Assembly: GCA_020050835.1 (NCBI GenBank)
Contig: JAGVKB010000150.1
Location: 1-64,000, forward strand
Source: Candidatus Obscuribacterales bacterium
GTDB lineage: Bacteria; Cyanobacteriota; Vampirovibrionia; Obscuribacterales; Obscuribacteraceae
Length of the DNA stretch: 64,000 bases
Direction: 5' to 3'
The notes under the pieces are model-generated. The model saw only the letters and a list, made by a program, of their open reading frames with translations. It did not search any database and had not been told where the DNA came from. The stretch's first letter is position 1. The number at the start of each line of letters is the position of its first letter. The position numbers were made by a program, and so were the translations under genes. Positions 1-12,700 of the stretch are shown one piece after another.

Positions 1-710
1 CCTCCTCCTCCTCCTGTGCCATGACTGCCGCAGCACGCACCGCCTCCACCACCGCCACCACCTGCTGCCAGCACCGGTCCGGCTATCGACAATGCACCTG
101 CTGCACTTACTGTTATGCTTCCGGCAGCTCCTCCCGCACCACCTGCTGCTCCAGACCAATACCAGCTTCCTGAACCTCCTCCTCCGGACGTATTGATCTC
201 TCCTCCTACTGTTATGCTTCCACTTCCGCCTCCTGAAATGCTCAAATTAACAGCGCCACCTGCACCTCCAGCGGCATTGCTTGTTCCAGGATTCCCTCCA
301 TACGCTCGGACATATCCTGTACTTATGTTGCCCAGTGCGCTAACTGATACAGTCCCACCAGCCCCGAAGGCACTGCTGGCATCTAGGTTTCCAGTCACCA
401 TACCGCCTGCTCCCGTGGCTAGCGTTAAGTTACCGCCAGCACCTGTAGTGCTCGATACATTTACAAGACCCGTCACGATTGAGCCGGTGCCTAGTGCTCC
501 GGCAGTCAGGCTACCCGATATATGCACCCCGCTTGGATTGAACACCATAGAACTGACTGTGGGAGTTACATTCCTAATTTCGACAGGATTGGCTCCGGAA
601 TGCGTACCCTGGCTTGTTACTGACAGGATATTTATGTTTCCTGGAGCATACACAACTATAGATCCACTCGCCCCGCTCGGACTGTTGGACACCAGAGATC
701 CTGTTGTGAT
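1..710 (-). pseudogene. In-frame continuation of the giant repeat protein beyond an internal TAG
   Basis: Immediately after the TAG at 711-713 the same minus-strand frame stays open for all 236 codons to the window edge. The translation has the same character as upstream: I-T-T-G-S-L, then S-G-A-S-G-S, then A-P-G-N-I-N-I, ending in Gly runs with a Cys-Cys pair. It therefore looks like an eighth repeat unit of the same protein. Either the gene carries a nonsense mutation (a CAG-to-TAG change would suffice), or the base is a sequencing error, or the stop is read through. No start codon with a good ribosome site is seen near the TAG that would make this an independent gene. The 3' end lies outside the window. 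Confidence 0.75.
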
Positions 711-3700
711 CTATCCGTTGAAAGCCGCCAGTCGGATCGTACCGCCAGCGCCTGAGCCAGTACCGGATGTGGTAATGCTATTGATTCCCCAGATGCTGCC
801 TGGATTTCCACTGGCGCCAGAGACAGTGGTGTTGCCCGACGTGCTGAACTGTGCTCCCGACAACACGTGAACAGATCCGCTGGCACCTGAACCTGTGGTA
901 TTGATTGTGGTGCCAGTACCCTGCGCACCAAAGATGCTTCTCCCAGCTATGACTGCCAATGATCCGCCACTTGTATTGAGCGAGCCAGAGAGCACCACAT
1001 CATTGGTGCTTGTGATTACGTTAGTTGTGGTCACCATCCCTGATGTATTGGCGAATGAGTTGACCTGGCTCAAGAGCCAAATCGTAGTTGGGCTGTTAAG
1101 TGTAAGTGAACCTCCGTTTGCGGTTACAGATCCAAGCACTTTCAGATCGCCGGTACCACCCGTAGCCTGAATTGCTATCTCACCTCCATACACGGCAGCA
1201 TCTTTGAAAGTGGAGCTGCTGAAGCCGGACCCGCTAAAGAAGCTGTCAACTTTCGAGTTGACTGCAACAGACGAGCCAGACAAAGATATCAGTCCCATTG
1301 CTCCAGCAGCACCGCCAAGTCCAGAACTATTCGCACCAGCCACACCGACATTACCGCCGGCTCCGCCTCCACCGCCGCTCCCACCAGTTCCAAATACTCC
1401 GGCTGTGAAACCGCCACCACTTACATTTCCGAATCCACCAATCCCGAACGAGCCGCCACCATTGCCGACAAAGTTACCGCTGCCAGCAGCGCCACCTCCG
1501 CCACCCCCACCGCCAGCCAGGACAGGTCCGGAGATCGTCAGAACTCCAGGTGCAGCTACGGTTATGCTCCCAGCATTTCCACCTGCTCCACCAGCTCCGG
1601 ACGGATAGGAGCCACCAGAACCGCCTCCGCCAGAGGTGTTGATGTCACCGTGAATCAACATGTTTCCGCTACTGCCGGTTATCTGGGCTGTGACAGCCCC
1701 CCCATGACCACCCGAAGCACCTAAGACTTGCGAGTTGCCACCATAACTGCGAAGATATCCGGTGGTAACTTCACCGAATGCCGATAGGCTTATATCACCT
1801 CCGCTTCCAGAGCTGCTGCTGGTATCGACAGCTCCAACAGCAATCGATCCTGATACCGCTGACAGTAACAGGGCACCGCCGCCCGTCTGAAGCGCCTGAA
1901 CTCTGCTGGATGTAATCGAACCACCACTGCTGGCAAGGACAACGTTTGTATTGGTGTTTCCGGTAAGGCCGCCAATGCTTAGCGACTGCGACGCCTGCAA
2001 GTTCAGGCTCGAATTGTTGTTGCTGTTAACTTGAAGAGCGCAGTTGCTACAAAGCGCGAAATTTGAAACAACCAGACTTACCCCTGCACTGTTTTCCAAT
2101 CCCATGAATGCAGTTGTTGTCGGGCTGGACATACTCAATGTCCCATTCACCGCTGTTACGGTTCCCCTGATATTAATGTCACCGCCTGCAGCCTGAACCG
2201 AAACACTGCCTCCCGCCAGCGCTGAATTCTTATAGGAAGAGCCAGTGAACCCGGCACCAGTAAAGAAAGTGCCAACACTATTAGATACCTGAAGGGACGA
2301 ACCGCCCAAATTGATCGTGCCCATAGATCCGGCTGCACCGCCAGTGCCAGAGCTGTTTGCACCAGCAAGCCCGACATTGCCGCCGGCACCGCCGGAGCCT
2401 CCGCTTGCACCGGCACCAAATGTTCCGAAGGTTAGACTACCTCCGTTGACGTTGCCGAAACCACCAATTCCAAAAGATCCGCCGCCGTTGCCTGCAAAGC
2501 TTCCGCTACTGGACGCACCACCACCACCGCCTCCGCCTGCAGCTAGCACTGGTCCTACAATCTCGATGGCGCCGCCGGTTGTAATTCCAATTCCCCCGGC
2601 GTTTCCGCCTGCGCCACCAGCGCCGGAGGGAGAAGCACCGCCCGAGCCGCCTCCTCCCGAACTGTTGATTTCACCGTTTACCGTTACATTTCCCAGTCCG
2701 CCTAAGCTGAAAAGGGCAATCTGACCACCCGCACCGCCGGCAGAGCCGAGTGCTCCCGAGTTGCCACCATAACTGCGAAGTGCTCCAGTAGTAATACTTC
2801 CGCCCGCTATTGTAAGAATTGTTATGTTTCCACCGCTGGCGGTACTGCTGCTCGTGTCGATCATGCCGGCAGTTAAGGATCCTGCTCCAAACGTGAGGCT
2901 CAAGTTACCGCCGCCGGTCTGAATTGTTCCAGCAGTAATTGAACCACCGCTGCTATTGAGTGAAATGTTAGTGGTGAGGTTGCCAGTTAAAGTGCTCAGA
3001 TTCAGCGCTTGTGTCGAGACAAGGCTGACTGTGGTTGCTGTGTTGTCAGCAATGCTTATCGAACATCCTGAACAAGGTAAGTAATTAGTAAGCGCAAGAC
3101 TGGTTCCAACGCTTCGCTCCACACCCGCCAGGGCAACCGAAGTTGGACTGACGAGACTGATTGTTCCGTTGATCGAGCCTACGGTTCCCTGGAGCACAAC
3201 ACTCCCGCCTGCTCCGGTTGCTTCAACGTTCAGGTCGCCGCCGTAAACCACTACATTTTTGTACGGCGATCCTGTGAAGCCGGACCCGCTGAAAGTTGAG
3301 CCAGTGCTACCTGATACCTGAACCGATGATCCTGTAAGGGTAATAGCTCCCATCGTGCCAGCAGCACCACCGGAGCTACTGGAATTTGCTCCGGCAAATC
3401 CAACATTGCCGCCGGCCGGCGCGCCAGTTCCTCCCAACCCGAATGTTCCAGACGTAAAGCCTCCGCCGCTTACTCCACCAGCTCCACCTACTCCGAACGA
3501 TCCACCGCCTCCACCGGAAGTACAGCAATTGAAAGCACCAGCACCGCCGCCTCCGCCCGCTGCCAGCACTGGTCCCGAAATCGTGACCGTTCCTGGCGCC
3601 GTTACAGTGATGGTTCCGGCATCACCACCTTGTCCGCCGACTCCGGTCGGGCTGGCTCCGCCCGAACCACCGCCTCCTGAGGAATTGATATCGCCACCTA

Positions 3701-6700
3701 CCAAAACAGTTCCTGCTCCACCGGTGACCTGGACCAATACTGCGCCACCAGCTCCACCGGCAGATCCCAAGGCACCGGAATTGCCGCCATAGCTGCGCAG
3801 GAACCCAGTGGAAATGCTGCCTTGCGCCGACAAGCTAAGTCCTCCGCCAGACGCTGTGTAGCTGCTCGTATCGATTGAACCTACGGAGATGGTGCCTGCT
3901 GACGCCGTTAAGGAAAGGGCGCCGCCTCCAGTTTGAAGACTGCCGGCAGTAATCGCGCTGCCTCCACTTGCCAGCGTGATTGAGGTCGATTGGTTACCAG
4001 TACCGGTCAGACTGAGCGCTTGAGAAGTTTGCAGCGCAACCGAGCTTGAAACGTTGTTTGAAGCATTAACGGAAGTTAGGGAGGTGAGATTGGAAATGTT
4101 GACACTCGAGTTAGTGTTGCCAACAAACGAGAACGTGCAACCTGTGCAAGGCGCTAGGAAATTAGAGAATGATAGATTCACTCCCGAGCTGTTTGACAGC
4201 CCAACGAAGCCAACTGTTGTTGAACTTATTAAGTTAACAGGTCCACTGACGGAGCCGACCGCACCCTGCACCGCGACATTGCCGTTCGAAGCAGTAGCCT
4301 GAATCGTAACGCTGCCACCATAAATAGCGTTCGACGCAAAAGGTGAGCTTGTGAATCCTGAGCCACCAAAGAATGTCGAAACTGAGTTTTGGATCTCAAC
4401 AGAAGAACCAATAATCGAAACAGTTCCCATTGCACCGGCAGCTCCTCCCAAGGACAGGTTACCTGTCGACCCAGCCTGCCCGGCTCTCCCACCGGCTCCA
4501 GCACCAGTGCCACCAGCTCCGCCTGCTCCGAACACACCTGAAGTAAACCCACCTCCGGCAGTGCCGTTCGTTCCACCACCCGAAGCTCCGGTTCCTGCCG
4601 CTCCACCAATACCGAAAGAACCGCCACCTCCTCCTCCCGAACAGGCACCGCAACTCAAGAAACCGCCACCGCCACCACCGCCGCCAGCTGCTAGAACTGG
4701 CCCGACAACAGATACTTGACCGATCGCAAACAACGAAACAGCACCGGCATTTCCACCGGCTCCACCTGGCGCGCAACATGCTGCAGCACCACTTCCGCCT
4801 CCGCCAGATGTGTTAATCTCCCCACTCACCGAAATACTTCCGCTGCCGAGCGACCCCACTGTAAAGCTAACTGCACCGCCGCCTCCACCAGCAGCTCCTG
4901 CTACTCCCGAATTGCCGCCATAGGATCTAATGAATCCGCCGATGTTAATGTCTCCAGGCGCAGCAATTATTATGGCTCCGCCTGCTCCAGTGGATTTACT
5001 GGAGTTTAGCGAGCCAGTCGAAATACCTCCGGTTGTTGCAGCGAGAGTGATCGCACCGCCTGGATTGACAATATTGTTGGTTTGAATAGAGGACCCTGTC
5101 AGCGAGATACCAGTGCCACCAGTGATTTGTTGAGAGCCCGATACAGTCAAGGCTTGACTGGTAGAGAAGGACACCAAGCCGCTGGCACTTATGGTGCCGT
5201 TATTGACGATATTGGAGGAGTTCCCTGCAATAGATGCAAATGAGAGGCTAGAACCTGTGCCTACGGTCAAGGTTGGCGATTGAATGTGCAAGCTCGATGT
5301 TCCTGTGATGGACAAACCATTGTCAACCACCACCGAACCAGAACTTGCCGTAACTGAGACGGGACCGGAAAATGTTAGATTTCCACCTAAAGTCAAGGCA
5401 GCGGCAAGCGCCGTTAAGTTGATGCCTCCGGCGGCCGAGATGAGCCCCCCGTCCGACACCGTCAAACCACTGCCGGAGTGGCTGGAAATAGTCAGTACCG
5501 AGTTTGCTCCTTGAGCAGAAATTGTGCCGGCGACTGCAACATTGTTACTTGCAAGAGTCCCCGACGAAGCAAAAGATAGAGTGCCGGTCGAGTTGACAGA
5601 AACACTGCCTGTTACATTCAGTGTTGGAACGGAGACGGTAGCCGTCACACCAGCTGGAATTACAAGCGTACTGAATCCGGCGCCCGGTAGATTGAGAGAG
5701 CCAATTGCTAGGTTGCCTCCGCTGGCTGAGCCATTACTGGTCAGTAATAAGGTTTGAGCGCCAGTCGCGCTCTGTATGGCAGCCACCCATTCAGCGGGCG
5801 TCAACAATTGTCCGTGGGACAGTGTTATGTTGCTAGCTCCTTCCTTTACTACCAGCTGGGAGGTTCCAGTTACGCCATACGCTCCACTCGATACAAGTGT
5901 CCCAGCACTGACTGCATTTATAGTTATTGAAGATCCGGCCTGAACTGATCCATATGTGCCGCTGCCATTAGGTACTGGATTACTGCCCGCTCCCACCTGG
6001 AAAGCGGTTTGCAAGCCCATCACTGCGGACACCGTCTTGTCAGTCGAAAGATAGTCGGCATTGGAATCATAGACAGTTGAGCCAACAGTCCCAGATACAC
6101 TGATGCTGCCACCAGCACCCAGAGCGTTAATGGATTGATCGGCATAGGAGCCAGAGAAACCCAATTCAGTTCCAACCGTTCCATTAACAGCAACTGCCAC
6201 TGCATTCAATCGAACGGCACCACCGCTTCCCATTGCCCCTATCGGTCCGGCTCCTCCGGTGCCCGCACTGCCAAAAGCACCAGCTGCGCCTCCCGCCCCT
6301 GCGCCACCAGAGCCACTGGTTCCATTAGCTCCGCCGCCAGTACCACCGAAACCAAAAGACGCTGCCCCTCCACCCGAGCCTCCGGCTGTACCTCCGCCGC
6401 CTCCTCCCCAGAAGCCACCGCCACCACCACCACCGCTGGCTGTTCCGCCGCCGCCGCCCCCTCCCCCTCCGAAGCCACCGCCGCCAAAGCCACCCGCTGC
6501 AGCAGTGCCGCCGTTACCACCACCACCACCGCTGGCTAGGATCGGACCAGCCACTACCACATTGGTGGAGCCAGCAGATACATTGATATTGCCGGCACTG
6601 CCACCAGCTGGACCTGCCGTTGTAGCACCACCGCCTCCACCGCCGCCGGAGGAGTTGATCTCTCCATCGATATTAACATTACCTAGAGATGAGTTTACGG

Positions 6701-9700
6701 AGATTGCAGCGCCGTCACCACCAGCACCACCTGCGGATGCGTTGCTACCGCCACCGCCGCCCCCGAACGCTCTCAATGATCCTGTGTTGATATTGCCTGC
6801 GGCTGCGAGACTGATTGCTCCAGCTCCTCCGCCGGCTCCAGCACTGGCACCGCTGCCACCGGACGACCCACCGCCGCCTGAAGCATTGATATCGCCGCCA
6901 ACAGAAATAGTTCCATTTGTGGAGGTGACGCTAACAGCTCCACCCAAACCACCAGACGCGAATGCAACACCAGAGTTGCCGCCGAATGATCTTATATAGC
7001 CATCGGGGGAGGAAGCAGTGGAGATGTTGTTAAGCGCAGTGATGGTGATGGCACCGCCATTGCCGCTGGCCGAGCTGGTGTCGATATGCCCGCCGATAAT
7101 GACCGAAGAGTTGGGAGCGGACAAAGTTAGAGAGCCACCATCGGTGTTGATGCTGCCTGTAGTAATGGTGTTGCCGGCATAGCTTGTGAGAGACAGCGAA
7201 CCACCTGACATGGACACGTCCGAGGAAAGGGTGATCGACCCCGCCGATGTAAGCGAGAAGGAAGTGGAGCTTACATTTGTAAACGCGCCTATAGTGACTG
7301 ATTGTGCGAATTGCAGATTGAATGCAGCTGAAGAGATGTTTGTCAGTGACAGGTTGCAGCAAACTGGAGCAAAGTTCTGAACGTTGAATGACGCACGCGA
7401 TGAGTTGTCGAAACCTGAAAAAGTAGCTGGTCCTGTCACCGTGACAGTACTGTTAGCCAGAGCAGTGCCAACCGATGCAATAGCACCGGCAACGGAGACC
7501 GAACCAGTTGGGGAGGTGGATGAGATTGTTATATCGCCACCGAAGACCGAGTTGTTCGCATAGGGTGATCCAGCTTCAGAGCCGAGAAAACCGTTGTCGC
7601 CAGTGGCGAAGAAGGAGCCGATATTACTGCTGATTGAGACACTCGAACCAGAGATAGAAATCGCACCCATGGCGCCCGCAGCACCACCACTAAAGGCGGA
7701 GGAGTTGGCGCCTGCCATTCCCACGTTACCGCCAGCGCCACCAGAGACGGCTCCGGCAGTATTGGGCGGAGCACCCACACCAAAAGCTGGGACGGATGTT
7801 GTGAACCCGCCGCCAGCTTGGCTGCCGCTCAGTCCGGCTACTCCAAAAGAACCGCCGCCGCCTCCGGCCGGATTTGGTGAAGCGCCCGGAGCACCACCAC
7901 CACCGCCACCGGCTGCCAGAGCTGGACCGGATATAGAGACTGCACCTGCTGCTGAGAGTGTTATGCCGCCAGCTGCTCCACCAGCTCCAGCATTGGCACC
8001 GCTAGCGCCCGAGGAACCACCGCCGCCGGAGGCGTTTATCTCCCCGCCTACTGAAATTGCTCCGGTGGTCGATGCAAGACTAATGCCTCCACCTGCTCCT
8101 CCAGCCGAGAATGCCATACCGGGACTTCCACCATAGGATCTTATGTAACCGGCAGAAGAGGCAGCAGTAGAAATGTTTCCGAGTGCAGAGATGTTTATGG
8201 CACCACCGCTTCCTGTGGCGGAGCTCGTGTCAACGTATCCACCGACTGAAATAGTGGAGCTTGGAGTTGACAACGTGACAGAACCACCTGAGGTCTTGAT
8301 GTTAGCAGTTGTAATCGAACCCGCAGAGCTTGTAAGGGAGATTGAGCTGGCAGAGACAGTTATGTCGGACGCAAAAGCAATTGAGCTTGTGGATGAGAAG
8401 AGCAGACTGGACGAGTAGAAGTTGGTGATGGCTCCAAAGTTAGTTGGCTGCGTGGACTGTATGTTAACAGTCGAGGAAGAAATGTTATTCAGGAAAACAT
8501 TTGAAAGTGTGGACAGGGCAGGAATGCTTATAGTCGCAAATCGGGAATTATCCAGACCAGATAGGCTTGTCGGTCCAATCAAGCTGACAGTTGTGCCGAT
8601 CGAGGCAGTGCCTATGGATGCTACAGCTCCCGAGATCGACACTGACCCTGACGCTCCCGTAGCACGGATGGAGATGTCTCCGCCTAAGACAGAGTCGTTA
8701 AGATATGGAGACCCAGAAAGCAAGCCATTGAATCCATTAGTCCCTGCGACGAAGAATGAGCCAATATTGCCATTGATTGCAACGGACGAGCCTGTGACGG
8801 AAACTGCACCCATAGCACCAGCTGCACCGCCAGTGAAACCAGAGCTGTTGGTGCCAGCCGAGCCAACATTGCCGCCCGCGCCACCCGAAATGGCTCCTGC
8901 CGTATTGGGAGGAGCACCTACACCAAATGCATTGGCGGAGGTTGTAAAACCACCGCCAGATTGGCTACCGCCGCTCCAAGCGACACCGAAGGAACCCCCT
9001 CCTCCGCCGGACGGGAACGGAGATACACCGGGCGCACCGCCACCACCTCCACCAGCAGCAAGAACCGGACCCGAAATTGACACCACGCCACCAGCTGCAA
9101 CTGTAATTGATCCGGCAGCACCGCCGGCGCCACCATTAGATCCACTAGCACCAGACGAGCCACCACCGCCCGCACTGTTTATCTCCCCTCCGATAGAAAC
9201 GCCGCCATTCGAAGAGCTAACGCTAATAGCCCCGCCAGAACCTCCGACCGAGAATGCTGTCCCCGGGCTTCCACCGAAGGATCGCAGGTATCCACCAATA
9301 TTGATTGCCCCAGGAGCTGAAACTGTTATGCTTCCGCCGCTTCCTGACGGTCTACTACTATCCAGAGAGCCAGTAGTAATGGTGCTGGCTGTCGCTGTTA
9401 AAGAAATACCAGCGCCGGAAGTAACAATACTGCCTGACTGAATAGATGCGCCTGTGAGTGCAATTCCAGCGCCTGCAACCATCTGCCCAGTCCCGCTTAA
9501 ACTTAGCGCCGAGCTAGTGGAGAGAGACAAAGCGCCAGCGGTGGTCAGCGAGCCATTGTTGACAATCGAAGATGGGTTGCCGGAGATTGACGTAAAGGAA
9601 ACTGTTGAACCACTGGCAAGTGACAATGTTGGAGACTGAATATTGAGGCTCGAAGCACCCGTGACAGAGACACCATTTCCAAACACTACCGAACCAGAGC

Positions 9701-12700
9701 CAGCGCTCATCGTCACCGGAGATGCGAACGTCTGATCGCCATTGAATTGAACATTGCTGGTTGGGGAAGTCAGGATTATTGCTCCTGACTGTGCAGAAAT
9801 ACTTCCTCCACCGCTAACCATCAAGTTGTAGCCCGCTGAACTTGCTACATTCACATTGCCGGCAAGAGCTCTGAGCGATCCAGCATTGGTCAATGCAAGA
9901 TCTGCACCCGCCAATCCACTAACAGTTACCGAGGCTCCCCTCAATGCGCTGTTACTGCTAAGCTGCAGATTGCTTCCCGATAAAGTCAAAGCGCCGGTTG
10001 CTGCAGCAGTGAATTTACCGGTTCCAAGCGTGGGCGGCGTCAGTCCGAGATTGCCTATGCCGGCGATAGTCGCATTGCCATTGCCACTCGTTGTTACCGA
10101 AAGGTTGTCAGTTGCTACAACGGTGACATTGATATTGCCATTTTGTGCCGGGATAGCTGAATTTACCGAAACTACCGGCGCAATTATGGTGGGCATGCGA
10201 ATAACCGAAACATTATTAGAACCGTAATTTGGAAAGTAGCCAGTAAACGTGCTTCCCACAACTCCAAACACGTTTCCGTATGAGTACGGCGTAGTTCCTG
10301 CATTCATAGTCGATACAACTGTGTTTGTAGCCAAATTTATGATCGACACCGTATGACTGAGCGTATTAGAAACATAGGCGCGCGTTCCGGTCGGGTCTAC
10401 AGCTATTCCGGCAGGATTTCCTCCCACACCGAAAGTGGAGACCACCGCATTTGTGGCGGTGTTTATCACCGACACCGTTCCAGCACCAATATGATTGGTG
10501 ACATACGCAAAATCTCCAGTCGGACTGAATGCCACCATGAGTGGGCTCGGCGTATTGACAGTTGCCACAACCATGTTTGTGGCGGTGTTGACAATTGACA
10601 CTGTACTGCTTCCATAGTTCGGCACATAGACAAGCGTCCCGGCAGGGTTGACGGCAATCCCATGCGGCAGCGATCCGACCGGCACAGTTGCAACAACTGT
10701 ATTTGTGGCAGTGCTGATGACGGACATTGAGGCACCGTTGTAGTTCACAACATAAGCAAAGGTACCGGCCGAGTTGACAGCGATGCCATGAGGCTGAGCT
10801 CCCACGCTCACCGTCGCTACCACTGCATTGGTTGAAGTATCTATCACTGACACATTGTTACTGTTGAAGTTTGCCACATATGCAAACGTGCCAGCCGGAT
10901 TGAACGCTACCATAACCGGCTGGCTCCCGACATTTATCGTCGCAACAACAGCGTTCGTCGCCGTGTTGACAACCGAAACAGTGTTTGAGTTGTGGTTCGA
11001 GATGTAAGCGAAGGTACCCGCTGGATTGAGCGCTGCTGCAAGTGGCTGAGCCCCGACTCCGATCGTAGTCAACAAACTATGTACAGCGGTTACGTTAGAA
11101 CCAGCTATAAGGCTCACTTCATTGGCCGAAATATTGCCTGAGAATGTAATCGCGGTGGGTTGTACAGTTGCACTTGCAGAAAATGAATTTCCAGACGTAA
11201 CGGCGCCAGTGCCATCGAAAGTGATGCCATTGTTGTCAGATGTCCCCGGCTGCGCTGTAGCGACAGTCACCCTACCAGTACCAGAAGACGTTCCGGTGCC
11301 ACCGTTCGCATTGATTGTGCCAATATTGATAGCCGAGCTTATTGAAGGTGAATTGCCATTGACAGTGATGGGATTTGTAGTCGACCCACCTACTAAAGTG
11401 ACATTTCCGTTATTCCCCACGCCAAAACCCGATGAATTGATCGTACTGGTCGAGGAAAGATTTATCGAGCCACCAACACCACCATTGCCGAATGCCGCCA
11501 TGGTAATATTGCCACCATTCAGATTTCCTGTTGTGGAGTTGCTCTGAAGTTGCAATTGCGCCAAGCTCGAGAAGTCAATCAATCCACCCGTGCTGGACGC
11601 ACCATTTACTGTCAGTAAGTCTCCTGAAACACTGAAGTTTGCTCCGGCGATCAATGCGATATTCATTCCCTGACCGGAGTTGTTGGCAGTGATCGACTGC
11701 AGCCGTTGACCCACAAGGCTGCCACCAGCAACTGCCACAAGTGACTTGCCAGCCACAGACTGCAATGTGTTTCCACCCAATCGGATCACTCCAGTAGCAG
11801 ACAACGGTCCTCCTAGAGTCAAGGAACCGTTGGACAGCAATGAAACCGAGCCAGTAGTTGAAAGCGAACCATCCACTGTTAATGGTCCATTCGCCACTAA
11901 GGTGAGCGATCCCACCCGGGAAATCGGACCACTCAGCGCCAATGATCCAGTGGCACCAACATAGAGATTACCTCCTCCTACGCTGGATGGTCCAAGAGTG
12001 AGACTGCCAACCACGGAGATTGTGCCAGTACCAGTACCACCAGTACTGGTACTGAGATTGTTGACACCGAAGAGGCTTACATCAATCATTCCATTTTGAG
12101 CTGAAACCATGGAATTAAGTGAAATTGTCGGCGCAATAATACTGGGCATGCGCACAACCGAAACATTGTTAGAGTTGGAATTTGCGAAGTAACCGGTCAT
12201 GGAGTTTCCCACAATTCCAAAGACGTTTCCGTATGAGTACGGTGTATTTCCAGCATTCATAGTCGATTGCAATGTGTTTGTAGCCAAGTTTATAATCGAC
12301 ACTGTATGGCTGAGCGTATTGGAAACATACGCGCGCGTTCCAGTCGGGTCTACAGCTATTCCGGCAGGATTTCCTCCCACACCGATCGTTGCAATGATTG
12401 TGCTCGTAGCTGTGTTAATTACCGATACAGTCCCAGCACCTACGTGATTAGTGACATAAGCAAAATCTCCAGTTGGACTGAACGCCACCATGAGCGGGCT
12501 CGGGGTGGTTACACTTCCTACAACCGTGTTTGTGGCAGCGTTGATAATCGACACTGTACCGCTTCCGTAGTTCGGTACATACACGAGCGTTCCGGAAGGG
12601 TTTACCGCAACTCCATGAGGTTGAGCTCCGACCGGAACAGTTGCAACGACCGAATTGGTAGCAGTATTAATAACCGAAACGGTGGAACTGTTGTAATTAG

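Noticed and set aside
711-713. TAG recoding to pyrrolysine or another amino acid
   Set aside because: Other genes were not seen to contain internal TAG codons and no recoding signal or dedicated tRNA is visible, so mutation or error is simpler.
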